Counted from the stretch's first letter, positions 1-8,005 are shown. The stretch is DNA of 35,430 bases from Burkholderiaceae bacterium (GCA_016790575.1 JAEUOU010000004.1:1-35430); one strand, 5' to 3'. Notes: a model not told the origin generated them from the letters alone. Numbers and translations: made by a program.

Positions 1-350
1 CGACTGAACCCCTTGTGACCGACGAGCAGCGCGCGCAGTTGCTGGAGAACGGACATGCTCGCGCCGCTGACGCGCAGGTCGACCTGTGGCCCGTGGTACG
101 TCTTTTCACGCCGGACGCGCACGCGACCTGGCTGCTCGCAGCGCTCGACCCAGCCGATGGCGACACCGCTTGGGGGCTGTGCGACGTGGGTATCGGCATG
201 CCCGAACTGGGCACCATCAAGCTGTCGGACCTCGCGACCATCGTCGGACCTCAGCGGCTGCCAGTGCGGCGCGACCTGCACTTCCATGCCGTACGGCCGA
301 TGTCGGAATACCTGCGGCTGGCACAGGCCAACGGCTCGGTCACGGATTGA
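1..350 (+). CDS. DUF2958 domain protein, 5' end possibly outside window
   Basis: The protein reads TDEQRAQLLENG, then WPVVRLFTPDAHATWLL, then GLCDVGIGMPELGTIKLSDL and RDLHFHAVRPMSEYLRLA. This is the pattern I associate with DUF2958 proteins carried by Tn4371-like ICEs and related plasmids. Its biochemical role is unknown. A GTG at 15 could start it, but the frame stays open to the first base of the window (T-E-P-L before the GTG), so the true start may lie just upstream. It precedes the DUF2285, HTH, repA and parA genes, the usual core order of this element family. Family assignment is fairly sure and function is not known. Confidence 0.75.
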   Translation, partial: TEPLVTDEQRAQLLENGHARAADAQVDLWPVVRLFTPDAHATWLLAALDPADGDTAWGLCDVGIGMPELGTIKLSDLATIVGPQRLPVRRDLHFHAVRPMSEYLRLAQANGSVTD

Positions 351-369
351 GCAAAGGATCGCCGTGCGC

Positions 370-390
370 GTCAGACCTATTGGGTCTGAC
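370..390 (+). other. Perfect 8-bp stem hairpin downstream of the DUF2958 gene
   Basis: GTCAGACC (370-377) and GGTCTGAC (383-390) are exact inverted repeats with a 5-base loop. They lie 20 bases after the DUF2958 stop codon. No T tract follows, so this is not a canonical intrinsic terminator. It may act as an mRNA 3' end stabiliser or a weak terminator. Confidence 0.35.
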
Positions 391-398
391 TGCTACTG

Positions 399-545
399 AT
401 GCCATTCCGGGTCACGATCCAGACCGAAATGGACATGACAAACACGCTGCATCACGCCATGGTGAGTTTTGCCGCGATGGCCTTCCACCACGTGGCCGTC
501 GCTTTGGGCTCGCTATTGGCGAGCCCGGCCACCATCGGACGATGA
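399..545 (+). CDS. Possible 48-residue small ORF
   Basis: This open frame runs from ATG 399 to TGA 543-545. It is methionine-, alanine- and histidine-rich and has a hydrophobic stretch (HHVAVALGSLLASPATIG). No Shine-Dalgarno sequence is visible and I do not recognise it. It is listed only because the 293 bases between the DUF2958 and DUF2285 genes hold nothing else. It could easily be chance. Confidence 0.15.
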   Translation: MPFRVTIQTEMDMTNTLHHAMVSFAAMAFHHVAVALGSLLASPATIGR

Positions 546-643
546 ACCACCGCACAGCCCTTCACGACCGGATCGGCGACCGATGAACCCGTAGCCCTTG
601 CCGGCCGATGCGACGTCCCCGAACAAGAACAGGGAGCTCGCAT

Positions 644-1465
644 ATGGTCCATCTCGACGACGGCCAGTTGGCCGCCCGGCCGCCGCCTTGGCACGCCAGC
701 GCGGCCTACCTCTACGTGTTGCATCTCGACGGCCCCGCGCTGGCCTGGGAGTACCTGCGGCGCCACCCCGGCTACCGCCAGGCCTGGCACACGCAGGCTG
801 CTGACGCTGCGCAGCTCTGGGGCTTGCGCACGCTGGAAGACCCGGCGTTGGATGCGCGCGAAGCGCTGCCCGACTGGCTCAATGCCCGGGCCTGCGCCAT
901 TCGCGTGATACCCGACAATGACGCCACACCCGAGGCTTCCCCCTTCGAGCTTTGGCGCTTACCGGGTCGCAAGCAGTTGCAGCACGATGGCCGTGGCCTC
1001 GTGCTCGCCGCGCGCTGGCCCGGCTGTTGTGTGCGCCTGTTGCTGGCGCCCGAGTTGCACGACGGCATGCCGCACGCCTTCGCCATGCGCGCCTGCCGAG
1101 AACCTTGTGCACGCTACCGTGACATGGCGAACGATCTGGACCAGCTGGCCACCGCCAGTCGCTGCGAGCCCTTGGCCGCAACCTGTCCACGGCCCAGCTC
1201 CAGTACCCTGCAGGCGCTGCTGACCCTGCAGGCCCTGGACGCAAACCAGGCAGGCGCCTCGCTGCGCGAGATCGCCGAAGGGCTGTTCGGCTCGGCCGAG
1301 GTCGCGTCCGACTGGCACGCCGACAGCGCACTGCGCGCCCGCGTGCGGCGCCTGGTACAGCGGGGCCGCTATCTGTTGGACGGCGGCTACCGCGAGCTGG
1401 CGGGTCTCGATCAGCTCGCCTCTCCGCCCCTGGGACGAAACAGTCCCACCCCAGATCGTCCCTGA
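644..1465 (+). CDS. DUF2285 (RovC-like DNA-binding) regulator of the ICE core
   Basis: This is a 273-residue protein. The start at 644 is chosen because AGGGAG lies 8 bases upstream; an in-frame ATG at 608 has no ribosome-binding site. The N-terminal part (WHASAAYLYVLHLDG, then AWEYLRRHPGYRQAW) matches the short domain often found before DUF2285. The C-terminal part (ALDANQAGASLREIAEGLFG, then RVRRLVQRGRYLLDGGYREL) is the DUF2285 domain, related to the DNA-binding domain of the type VI activator RovC. The role is inferred to be transcriptional control of the transfer or replication genes downstream. The family call is firm, but the target is not visible in the sequence. Confidence 0.8.
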   Translation: MVHLDDGQLAARPPPWHASAAYLYVLHLDGPALAWEYLRRHPGYRQAWHTQAADAAQLWGLRTLEDPALDAREALPDWLNARACAIRVIPDNDATPEASPFELWRLPGRKQLQHDGRGLVLAARWPGCCVRLLLAPELHDGMPHAFAMRACREPCARYRDMANDLDQLATASRCEPLAATCPRPSSSTLQALLTLQALDANQAGASLREIAEGLFGSAEVASDWHADSALRARVRRLVQRGRYLLDGGYRELAGLDQLASPPLGRNSPTPDRP

Positions 1466-1549
1466 GCAGAACGCCCGCGCTTCCTGAGACTGCCTCCACC
1501 CTCCTGCAACCCCGCAGGCGGGCCTTCCTGACCGATGGAGGCGCCTCTC

Positions 1550-1858
1550 ATGCGACCCTTTCCCTTGCGGCCTGCCGCCGCACCCGCTCACACGCCGCAG
1601 GCCTCTGCACAAGCTGCGGCCAAGCCGCAACCGCCGCGCTATCTCACCAACGACGAGGCCGCCGACTACCTGCGCCTGTCGCCGCGCACGCTGGAGAAAC
1701 AGCGCGTCATCGGCGGCGGACCTCGCTTTCGGAAGTTCGGTCGCCGCGTCATGTACGCCGTCACCGACCTCGACACCTGGGCCGACCAGCGCAGCTTCGA
1801 GGCCACCTCCGACCCCGAGTACGCCGAGCACCACTCGGCCGACAGCCGTGCGCGCTGA
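1550..1858 (+). CDS. AlpA/excisionase-like helix-turn-helix protein
   Basis: This is a 102-residue protein. The start at 1550 is preferred over the ATG at 1535 because GGAGG lies 9 bases before it. After a proline/alanine-rich tail of about 30 residues comes a compact MerR-type HTH (YLTNDEAADYLRLSPRTLEK, then GGGPRFRKFGRRVMYAVTDLDTWAD). That is the HTH_17 pattern seen in AlpA and excisionase-like proteins. It is a DNA-binding protein that either regulates the adjacent repA-parA genes or acts as a recombination directionality factor. Its position directly upstream of repA is typical for Tn4371-like elements. Confidence 0.8.
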   Translation: MRPFPLRPAAAPAHTPQASAQAAAKPQPPRYLTNDEAADYLRLSPRTLEKQRVIGGGPRFRKFGRRVMYAVTDLDTWADQRSFEATSDPEYAEHHSADSRAR

Positions 1859-1893
1859 GGGGCGCTGCGCGCCCGCCTCCTTGCCAACGGCCG

Positions 1894-2739
1894 ATGACCT
1901 TGCCTGCGCCCCGCCCCCAGCGCCCGGCGGAACAGCTCGACCTGTTCCGCGCGCTGCCGGGCGATATGGCGCCACGAGACAGCCAGGATCTGATGGCCTA
2001 CCCTTTCTTCTCGCTGGCCAAGTCCCGACGCACCAAGCCCATCGACTTTCGCAGCGGCAACGTCGCCATCCGCGTGGAAGGCACACAGGAACACGGCATC
2101 GCCACCATCTGGGACGCCGACATCCTCATCTGGGCCGCCAGTCAGATCGTCGAGGCGCGCGATGCCGGCATCACCACCTCACGGCTGATGCGCGCCCGGC
2201 CCTACGAGATCCTGCGCTTCATCGGACGCGGGGTCTCGCTGCGCGACTACCAGCGCCTCAAGGCTGCGCTGGATCGCCTGCAGTCCACCACCGTGGCCAC
2301 GTCCATCCGCGAGACCACCGGCCGGCGCCTGCACCGGTTTTCGTGGATCAACGAATGGAAGGAACTGGCCGACGCCCGCGGAACGCCGCTTGGCATCGAG
2401 CTAATCCTGCCGGACTGGTTCTACGCGGGCGTGCTGGACGCAGCCCTGGTGCTGACCATCGACCCGGCCTACTTCGACCTCACCGGCGGCATCGAGCGCT
2501 GGCTCTACCGCCTGGTGCGCAAACACGGCGGGCACCAGCTCGCTGGCTGGCAGTTCGACTTCAAGCACCTGCACCGCAAATCGGGCAGCACGGCCAAACC
2601 GCACGACTTCGCCTGCGACCTGCGCGCCCTGGTGGCGCGGCAGTCCATGCCCGGCTACCGCCTGGGCATCGTCCGCATGCCAGGCACGGGCGCCGAGGTG
2701 CTGACGTTCCGGCCGGTGTCGCCCACGGCACGGGGATAA
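1894..2739 (+). CDS. repA: Replication initiator protein RepA (RPA family)
   Basis: This 281-residue protein belongs to the plasmid/ICE replication initiator family PF10134. Recognisable segments are QDLMAYPFFSLAKSRRTKPI, a central winged-helix part (RPYEILRFIGRGVSLRDYQR followed by LKAALDRLQSTTVATSIR), and HRFSWINEW followed by LILPDWFYAGV. Such initiators bind iterons and open an origin, allowing transient autonomous replication of an excised ICE. Three repeats lie immediately downstream at 2765-2827. No strong Shine-Dalgarno precedes the ATG at 1894, so the start is less certain than the family. Confidence 0.88.
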   Translation: MTLPAPRPQRPAEQLDLFRALPGDMAPRDSQDLMAYPFFSLAKSRRTKPIDFRSGNVAIRVEGTQEHGIATIWDADILIWAASQIVEARDAGITTSRLMRARPYEILRFIGRGVSLRDYQRLKAALDRLQSTTVATSIRETTGRRLHRFSWINEWKELADARGTPLGIELILPDWFYAGVLDAALVLTIDPAYFDLTGGIERWLYRLVRKHGGHQLAGWQFDFKHLHRKSGSTAKPHDFACDLRALVARQSMPGYRLGIVRMPGTGAEVLTFRPVSPTARG

Positions 2740-2764
2740 GCAGTTCATGGCCTGTGGACGGTCT

Positions 2765-2827
2765 CGTGCCATCGGGCGTGCGCAGCCTCGTGCCATCAGG
2801 CGTGTGCCCATCGTGCCATCAGGCGTG
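2765..2827 (+). repeat. Three 16-bp direct repeats (candidate iterons / oriV)
   Basis: The unit CGTGCCATCRGGCGTG occurs at 2765-2780 (with G at the variable base), 2789-2804 and 2812-2827 (with A). The start-to-start spacing is 24 and 23 bases, close to two helical turns, as for iterons bound on one DNA face. A more A+T-rich stretch follows at about 2866-2910. The location between repA and parA fits a RepA-bound origin or a partition site. No other function is visible in the 2740-2983 gap. Confidence 0.65.
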
Positions 2828-2983
2828 CCGATCGGCCGCCAGCCCAATGGCGGTACTGCTTTGCACCTCCCGTAACTGCTCTAACCAAAATCATCTAACT
2901 GGTAGTGGGAGCGCGCCGTTTCGGTGGACAAGTGACGACCGGCACGTCGCAGCCGCTGCACTTCGAGCAGAAGGGACCACGCG

Positions 2984-3622
2984 ATGATCCTGGCCCTGCT
3001 CAACCAGAAAGGCGGCGTGGGAAAGACCACGCTGGCCACCCACATCGCAGGCGAACTCGCGCTGCGCGGCCAGCAGGTGGTGCTGCTCGATGCCGACCCG
3101 CAGGGCTCAGCACTGGACTGGACCCAGCGCCGCAGCCAGCAGGGCCTGCCCCGGCTCTTCAGCGCCGTCGGCCTGGCCCGCGAAACCCTGCACCAGGAAG
3201 CCCCTGAGCTCGCCCGCCGGGTCGATCACGTCGTCATCGACGGCCCACCGCGCATCGCGGCGCTGGCCCGCTCTGCGTTGCTGGCGGCCGACCGCGTGGT
3301 CATCCCGGTGCAACCCAGCCCATACGACCTATGGGCCAGCGCTGAAATGGTGGCGTTGATCCGTGAAGCCCAGGTTTTCCGCCCGATGCTGCGCGCGGCG
3401 TTTGTCATCAACCGGCGCGTAAGCACCACCGTCATCGGCCGCGAAGCGCGCCAGGCGCTGGCAGAACAGCCGCTGCCCGCGTTGCGCTCGGAAGTGCACC
3501 AGCGCATCGTTTTTGCCGACAGCGTGGCCGCCGGCCGACTCGCTTGCGAAACCGCACCCGACAGCGCAGCTGCGCGCGAGGTGGCCGCCCTGGTCGATGA
3601 ACTGCTGCGGTGGCCGTCATGA
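2984..3622 (+). CDS. parA: ParA family partition ATPase
   Basis: This 212-residue cytoplasmic ATPase has a deviant Walker A motif KGGVGKTT at residues 9-16, LLDADPQGS (Walker A') around residue 35, and VVIDGPPR (Walker B region) around residue 83. Its length fits the small type Ib ParA class, which lacks an N-terminal HTH domain. The ATG follows AAGGGA at good spacing. In the Tn4371 ICE family this gene stabilises the excised element or distributes it at division. Its TGA overlaps the next start by 4 bases, so the partner gene is translationally coupled. Confidence 0.92.
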   Translation: MILALLNQKGGVGKTTLATHIAGELALRGQQVVLLDADPQGSALDWTQRRSQQGLPRLFSAVGLARETLHQEAPELARRVDHVVIDGPPRIAALARSALLAADRVVIPVQPSPYDLWASAEMVALIREAQVFRPMLRAAFVINRRVSTTVIGREARQALAEQPLPALRSEVHQRIVFADSVAAGRLACETAPDSAAAREVAALVDELLRWPS

Positions 3623-3891
3623 CGGAAGAACGCACGCAGCGCGGCAAGCGCATCGCCATTGGCTCGCGTCCGCCGGCCAACCCACAGGCTGAGGCATGGG
3701 TGCGCCAGGGCGACGGCGAAAGCCTGCACAAAGGCGATCTGTTCACCGCCCGCCTGACGCTGGACGTCACGCCCGCCATGCGCGCGCGCATCAAGGTCTC
3801 GGCGTTCACCCAAGGCACCACCGTGGCCGAGTTGCTGCGCGCCTTGCTGGAGCGCGAATTCCCGCAATCCCGTTCGGAGACATCCCCATGA
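3619..3891 (+). CDS. Small partition-associated protein next to ParA
   Basis: This is a 90-residue protein. The start at ATG 3619 is chosen for its ATGA overlap with parA; an upstream GTG at 3610 is possible. The C-terminal half (LFTARLTLDVTPAMRARIKV, then SAFTQGTTVAELLRALLERE) resembles a ribbon-helix-helix fold, as found in small DNA-binding centromere proteins coded beside ParA. The N-terminal half is basic and probably disordered. The role as ParA partner is inferred from context and the RHH-like pattern. Confidence 0.65.
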   Translation: MTEERTQRGKRIAIGSRPPANPQAEAWVRQGDGESLHKGDLFTARLTLDVTPAMRARIKVSAFTQGTTVAELLRALLEREFPQSRSETSP

Positions 3892-4469
3892 ACATGCACA
3901 CCACGCCCGATGGCACGGTTGCGCCCAGCGCCGCACGTTCGTCGCTGCCACAGCCTTTTGCAAAGCAGCACAGACCAGCCGATACCCCATCACTGACCCG
4001 CGTCTCGCTGGCCTATGTCCATGAGAGGTTCAACCTCTACTTGCGCTTTGGCCAACCCGAGCGCACGGTGCAGCTCGACCACTGGCGGCGCTGCGCCGTC
4101 TTCAAACCATTGGCTATGTTCTGCCGTGTGCGCTGGCAGGCCAATGACCATGGCACGACGCTGTGGCAGTTGATGGTGCTGCAGGCCGGCAATCCGCTGG
4201 ATACCTTGCAGCGCCTGCCCGGTGTGCGCCCGGGAGCACGCCTGTTGCTGCACGCCGAAGGCGAACTGAAGGTGCGCACCGTGCTACAGCAAATCGACAC
4301 CATCGAGGCCCAAGGCATCGACGCCAGCACCGTCACGCCCGCCTACTGGTGCACGCTGGGCAACCGGCTCGCAGCGTGGACTGCTGGTCCGTCGTCTGCA
4401 CCGCTTCAATTGCCTGCCTACTCCGCCGAACGTCACGCCGCAGCATTGACCACAGGGGACTTGCAATGA
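3888..4469 (+). CDS. DUF2840 domain protein
   Basis: This is a 193-residue protein. It starts at ATG 3888 inside the stop of the preceding gene (ATGA) and ends in the same manner on traF. Segments LAYVHERFNLYLRFGQPERT, WRRCAVFKPLAMFCRVRW and LDTLQRLPGVRPGARLLLHA match the DUF2840 family, which is nearly always coded between ParA and the TraF peptidase in Tn4371-like elements. No catalytic motif or membrane segment is apparent. Function is unknown; linkage suggests a role in transfer or maintenance. Confidence 0.75.
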   Translation: MNMHTTPDGTVAPSAARSSLPQPFAKQHRPADTPSLTRVSLAYVHERFNLYLRFGQPERTVQLDHWRRCAVFKPLAMFCRVRWQANDHGTTLWQLMVLQAGNPLDTLQRLPGVRPGARLLLHAEGELKVRTVLQQIDTIEAQGIDASTVTPAYWCTLGNRLAAWTAGPSSAPLQLPAYSAERHAAALTTGDLQ

Positions 4470-5017
4470 GCAGCTCGCGTGCTTCCATCCTTGCGCTCAG
4501 CAGCACGACGGCCGTCGCATTGGCAGCACTTGCCTGGACCTCGTTCGCCAAGCCTTTACCACGCTTGGTCTACAACCCGTCAGACAGCGTTCCGGTGGGC
4601 TGGTACAGCGTCAAGCCGCTGGAGCAGGACCCCACTCCGCAGCCAACTGAGCTGCAGGTTGGCAGCATCGTGCTCGTCCACCTGCCAGCGGAAGCCGCTG
4701 CACTGGCCGCGCAGCGTGGCTACCTGCCGCCACACGTGCCGCTGCTCAAGCGCGTGGGCGCCGTGCCACCACAACGCGTGTGCATCATCGGCCAGGTTTT
4801 GCGCATCGACGGGCATACCGTGGCGACCGCATTGAGCGTAGACCGCATGGGTCGCCCGCTGCACGGCTGGCCGCAATGCCGCAGCCTTCTGGCTGGCGAG
4901 GTCTTCCTTCTCAGCGCGACAAACCCAGCGTCGTACGACAGCCGCTACTTCGGGCCGGTGCGCGCCGCCGATGTGATCGGCATTGTGCAGCCGCTGTGGC
5001 TGCAGGAGCGGCCATGA
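4466..5017 (+). CDS. traF: TraF-like S26 signal peptidase of the conjugation system
   Basis: This 183-residue protein has an N-terminal hydrophobic segment (residues about 8-28) that anchors it in the inner membrane. The nucleophile region NPSDSVPVGWY puts the catalytic serine at Ser41, and the general-base lysine is Lys95 in PLLKRVGAVPP. TraF peptidases of the RP4 type process and cyclise the TrbC pilin. TrbC itself is not in the window; its gene would be expected after traG in an intact element. ATGA overlaps join the gene to DUF2840 upstream and the small ORF downstream. Confidence 0.88.
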   Translation: MSSSRASILALSSTTAVALAALAWTSFAKPLPRLVYNPSDSVPVGWYSVKPLEQDPTPQPTELQVGSIVLVHLPAEAAALAAQRGYLPPHVPLLKRVGAVPPQRVCIIGQVLRIDGHTVATALSVDRMGRPLHGWPQCRSLLAGEVFLLSATNPASYDSRYFGPVRAADVIGIVQPLWLQERP

Positions 5018-5292
5018 CGGTCGCACGACGGCAGTCGTCGCTACCACCGGTGCATCGCCTCACCGTGCCCACCGGCCCGGTGGACGGCGCGAATGCACGG
5101 GGAAAGATGCAGGGCAAGATAAAAGGTCGCGGCACCCGGCCGCTTGAAAACCCTGTCTGCACATGGGGTTGGCGCGGCACGCGCCAAGGGGTAGCGGCGT
5201 GCCGCGAGAGTGCGCAATGCCGCATCGGCATTGGAGAAGGCGCGTGCTTCGCCCGCTTGACTGCGCCGGTCTTGGATGGAGTCGCCCGATGA
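5014..5292 (+). CDS. Hypothetical protein between traF and relaxase
   Basis: This is a 92-residue open frame. It starts at ATG 5014, overlapping the traF stop, and ends at TGA 5290-5292, overlapping the relaxase start; both overlaps are ATGA. That supports translation as part of the coupled chain. The protein is basic, glycine/arginine-rich and low in complexity, and I recognise no domain. Its second half also carries several inverted repeats that may be a transfer origin. The stretch may therefore be read mainly to couple translation while its DNA serves another role. Its reality as a functional protein is uncertain. Confidence 0.45.
   Translation: MTVARRQSSLPPVHRLTVPTGPVDGANARGKMQGKIKGRGTRPLENPVCTWGWRGTRQGVAACRESAQCRIGIGEGACFARLTAPVLDGVAR
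5149..5233 (+). other. Hairpin cluster, candidate origin of transfer (oriT)
   Basis: Four inverted repeats are packed into 85 bases just before the relaxase start. They are AACCC/GGGTT (5149-5153 / 5166-5170), TTGGCGCG/CGCGCCAA (5169-5176 / 5180-5187, 3-base loop), GCGGC/GCCGC (5194-5198 / 5201-5205), and CAATGCC/GGCATTG (5215-5221 / 5227-5233, 5-base loop). MOBP relaxases act at origins built from such repeats, usually close to the relaxase gene. No nic consensus is claimed. The assignment is inference from structure and position. Confidence 0.45.
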
Positions 5293-7244
5293 GCCGCAGC
5301 AATGACGACCACTTTCGCATCCGTCCCGGCACCCCGAAACAGCGCGGCGACGCTTTCATCAACAAGGTGCTGCACCAGACCAACAAGGCAGGCGCCAAGC
5401 TCAGCAAGCGGGTCGGCGAAACCGGTCAGCGACCCGGTTCCCGGCTGGGCCGCGGCCACGTCGCGGCCCGGTTCGCCGGAGCCTCGCTCACGCCCAACGC
5501 TCGCCGCGTGACGATCAAGGCGCGATTGGTCCATCTGGCCAAGGCCGGGCCGCGCTCAACCTCTACGCACCTGCGCTACATCGAACGCGAAGGGGTTGAT
5601 CGCCAAGGCGGGCCGGGCCACGCCTACGGTCCGACCACAGACGCGGCTGACACCGCCGCTTTCGAGGAGCGCGGACGCGAGGATCGCCACCAGTTCCGCT
5701 TCATCATCTCACCGGAGGACGCCGAGCAGCTCGATGACCTGCGTACCTACACCCGACACCTGATGGCGCGCATGGAAGCCGACCTGGGAAGCCGGCTGGA
5801 CTGGGTGGCGGTGGATCACTGGAACACCGACAACCCGCACACACACGTCGCCCTGCGCGGCAGGGACGACACCGCCAAAGATCTCATCATTTCCCGCGAC
5901 TACATCGCTGTGGGGATGCGCTACCGGGCCACTGAACTGGCAACCGAGTGGCTGGGGCCGCGCACCGAGTTGGAGATCCAGCACGCCATGCAGCGCGAAG
6001 TCGACCAGGAGCGGTGGACGGGGTTGGATCGTACCTTGCAGCGCGTGGCCAAGGACGGTCTGGTGCTGCCGGAGACGCTAGCCGATCTCGGGTTGAAACG
6101 CCAGCGGCAGATGCTGATAGGCCGCCTGCAGCATTTGCAGCGCATGGGACTGGCGACTGAGCAGAAACCCGGAGTGTGGGTCATTCATCCCGAGTCCGAG
6201 CCGACACTACGGACTATGGGTGAGCGCGGTGACATCATCCGCACCATGCAGCGCGCCATGAGCGGCAAGCGGCGTGAGTTGGCCGTGTTCCAGCCCGGGG
6301 GGGGAGGCCGTTCCATCGTCGGCCGCGTGGCCGCCAAAGGGCTGGCAGACGAGCTGTACGACAAGGGCTATCTGGTCATCGACGGGACCGACGGCAAAGC
6401 GCACTACATCGCTCTGCCGCCGCGGTCGGAACTGGAGCAGTACCCGAGCGGCGCCGTGGTGGAGGTGAAAGGTGCAACCGACGTGCGCGCCGCCGACCAG
6501 AGAATCGCCTCGCTCGCGGTGGGCGGCATCTATCGCATCGACCATCACCTTGCGCTTGCGCAGAGCCAAGCCCCACCCATCGGTGACCCGCGCGAGGTCG
6601 TGGCGACGCACATCCGTCGGCTGGAAGCCCTGCGCCGCGGCGGCATCGTGGAGCGCATGGTCGAAGGCGCCTGGCGCGTTCCTGATGACCTGGTCGAGCG
6701 AGGCCGCCAATACGATGCCCAGCGCCGAGGCGGAGGTGTGGCGGTGGAACTGAAATCGCATCTTCCCATCGAGCGGCAGACCCGCGTGATCGGTGCGACC
6801 TGGCTGGATCAACAGATGATCAGCGGCGGCAAGGGGCTGGGAGACGTGGGTTTTGGCGGGGAGGTCAAAAAAGCAATGCAGCAGCGCGCCGAGTTCTTGG
6901 TTGAACAGGGGCTAGCCGAGCACCGCGGTCAACGTCTAATTCTGACGCGCAACCTTCTGGCGATGTTGCGCGGGCGCGAACTGACAAAGGTTGGACAGGA
7001 CATCGCGGCCGAAACCGGCTTGGAACACCAGCCTGTCGCCAACGGCCAGCGCGTGGTCGGCGTATATCGCCGAAGCATCCTGCTCGCAAGCGGGCGCTTC
7101 GCAATGCTTGATGATGGCGTGGGGTTCAGTTTGGTGCCGTGGAAGGCGGTAATCGAGCCTTGGCTAGGGCAAAAACTCGCAGTGTCTGTGCACGGCAACC
7201 AAGTCTCCTGGGAGTTTGGGCGGCAGTTGGGAACAGTGATATAG
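5289..7244 (+). CDS. VirD2-like MOBP relaxase with DUF3363 domain
   Basis: This 651-residue protein nicks oriT and pilots the transferred strand. The start is set at ATG 5289 by the ATGA overlap; an upstream in-frame start at 5163 would overlap the small ORF. The relaxase domain (about residues 50-200) has the metal-binding HTH motif DHWNTDNPHTHVALRG, with His177, His184 and His186. The remainder is the long DUF3363 region, seen in RHQFRFIISPEDAEQL, YRATELATEWLGPRTELEIQ and, near the end, VYRRSILLASGRFAMLDDG. The C-terminus looks complete. In related elements traG follows. Here no traG follows, so foreign cargo starts after this gene. Confidence 0.9.
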   Translation: MSRSNDDHFRIRPGTPKQRGDAFINKVLHQTNKAGAKLSKRVGETGQRPGSRLGRGHVAARFAGASLTPNARRVTIKARLVHLAKAGPRSTSTHLRYIEREGVDRQGGPGHAYGPTTDAADTAAFEERGREDRHQFRFIISPEDAEQLDDLRTYTRHLMARMEADLGSRLDWVAVDHWNTDNPHTHVALRGRDDTAKDLIISRDYIAVGMRYRATELATEWLGPRTELEIQHAMQREVDQERWTGLDRTLQRVAKDGLVLPETLADLGLKRQRQMLIGRLQHLQRMGLATEQKPGVWVIHPESEPTLRTMGERGDIIRTMQRAMSGKRRELAVFQPGGGGRSIVGRVAAKGLADELYDKGYLVIDGTDGKAHYIALPPRSELEQYPSGAVVEVKGATDVRAADQRIASLAVGGIYRIDHHLALAQSQAPPIGDPREVVATHIRRLEALRRGGIVERMVEGAWRVPDDLVERGRQYDAQRRGGGVAVELKSHLPIERQTRVIGATWLDQQMISGGKGLGDVGFGGEVKKAMQQRAEFLVEQGLAEHRGQRLILTRNLLAMLRGRELTKVGQDIAAETGLEHQPVANGQRVVGVYRRSILLASGRFAMLDDGVGFSLVPWKAVIEPWLGQKLAVSVHGNQVSWEFGRQLGTVI

Positions 7245-8005
7245 ATCAACGATGATCTCCTGATAGGTACCGACACATCAGAACAGAAATTGAAGCTTCT
7301 CCCATGGTCCTAATGAGGAAAAGCGTTTGAATCAGTCACCACTAAGTCGCACATGGCTTCAGCCCCGACCGCAGCCACCGAAAAGGCGTATGAGGAGACT
7401 GCGAGACCAGGGTCAAGATGGTGCAATGCCGACACCGCTACCAAATGTTGTCCAAGCAGGAACTTACGGCCAACAAGTACATGATGATCTGAGCCTCTAC
7501 CGCTTGGGCTGACTGGTTCTCGACCCTTGACGGCCGCGTCTCAGTCGTGGCGTTCATTCAGTCACAGCTGATAACACGAGGCAACTAGTGAACGCCTCAA
7601 TCACTCAAGATCCACATTGCCAGGGTGTTCGGCCCTTGTGTCACGGCGAGTTATGTCTCCCTAAACAACCTCGGGCTGCCTTCTGGCCAGCTGCATCTCT
7701 CCGGTAGCTGGGATCGCGGTTCTGATCTGTCGTACGCGCCGAAGTCGACATGACGGGTGTCTACGTCCCTTGGGACATTTCCATAGCATGTTGTCGCTGA
7801 CTTTCAAGATGTCGAGAAGTTGCTGATGGATGCTGCATTCACCCATCTGTACCGTTACACCTTGACCGTCATTGGTTTCGGGGTCGAGCTGACGGTGGTC
7901 TAGGTGCGCGTTCTCGCGGTCGTGCCCCATGCCTCAAAGGTGCAGCCCGCCGTGATGCCCACAGACCTATCCGCTTCGGTCCGGCGCCGGTGGACCAGGC
8001 TGGCT
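7245..8005. other. 761-bp stretch without a recognisable gene (backbone-cargo junction)
   Basis: No ORF here resembles a known family. A 61-codon frame at 7327-7512 and an 89-codon minus-strand frame at 7661-7930 lack recognisable domains. An open 38-codon plus-strand stretch at 7787-7903 reads protein-like (VADFQDVEKLLMDAAFTH) and ends in TAG, but a stop precedes it at 7784, so it may be a remnant. Base composition is less G+C-rich than on either side. The stretch separates the relaxase gene from the first cargo gene and probably contains the join, though no terminal repeats were found. Confidence 0.4.

Noticed and set aside
1510-1530. Short CCCGC/GCGGG inverted repeat before the AlpA-like gene
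   Set aside because: It has five-base arms with a 2-base gap in G+C-rich DNA, which is expected by chance.
1848-2987. 379-codon plus-strand frame overlapping repA
   Set aside because: It is out of frame with RepA, has no domain, and spans the iteron region. RepA motifs are in the other frame.
7327-7512. 61-codon ORF after the relaxase
   Set aside because: There is no ribosome site and no recognisable domain. It is mentioned only as part of the junction stretch.
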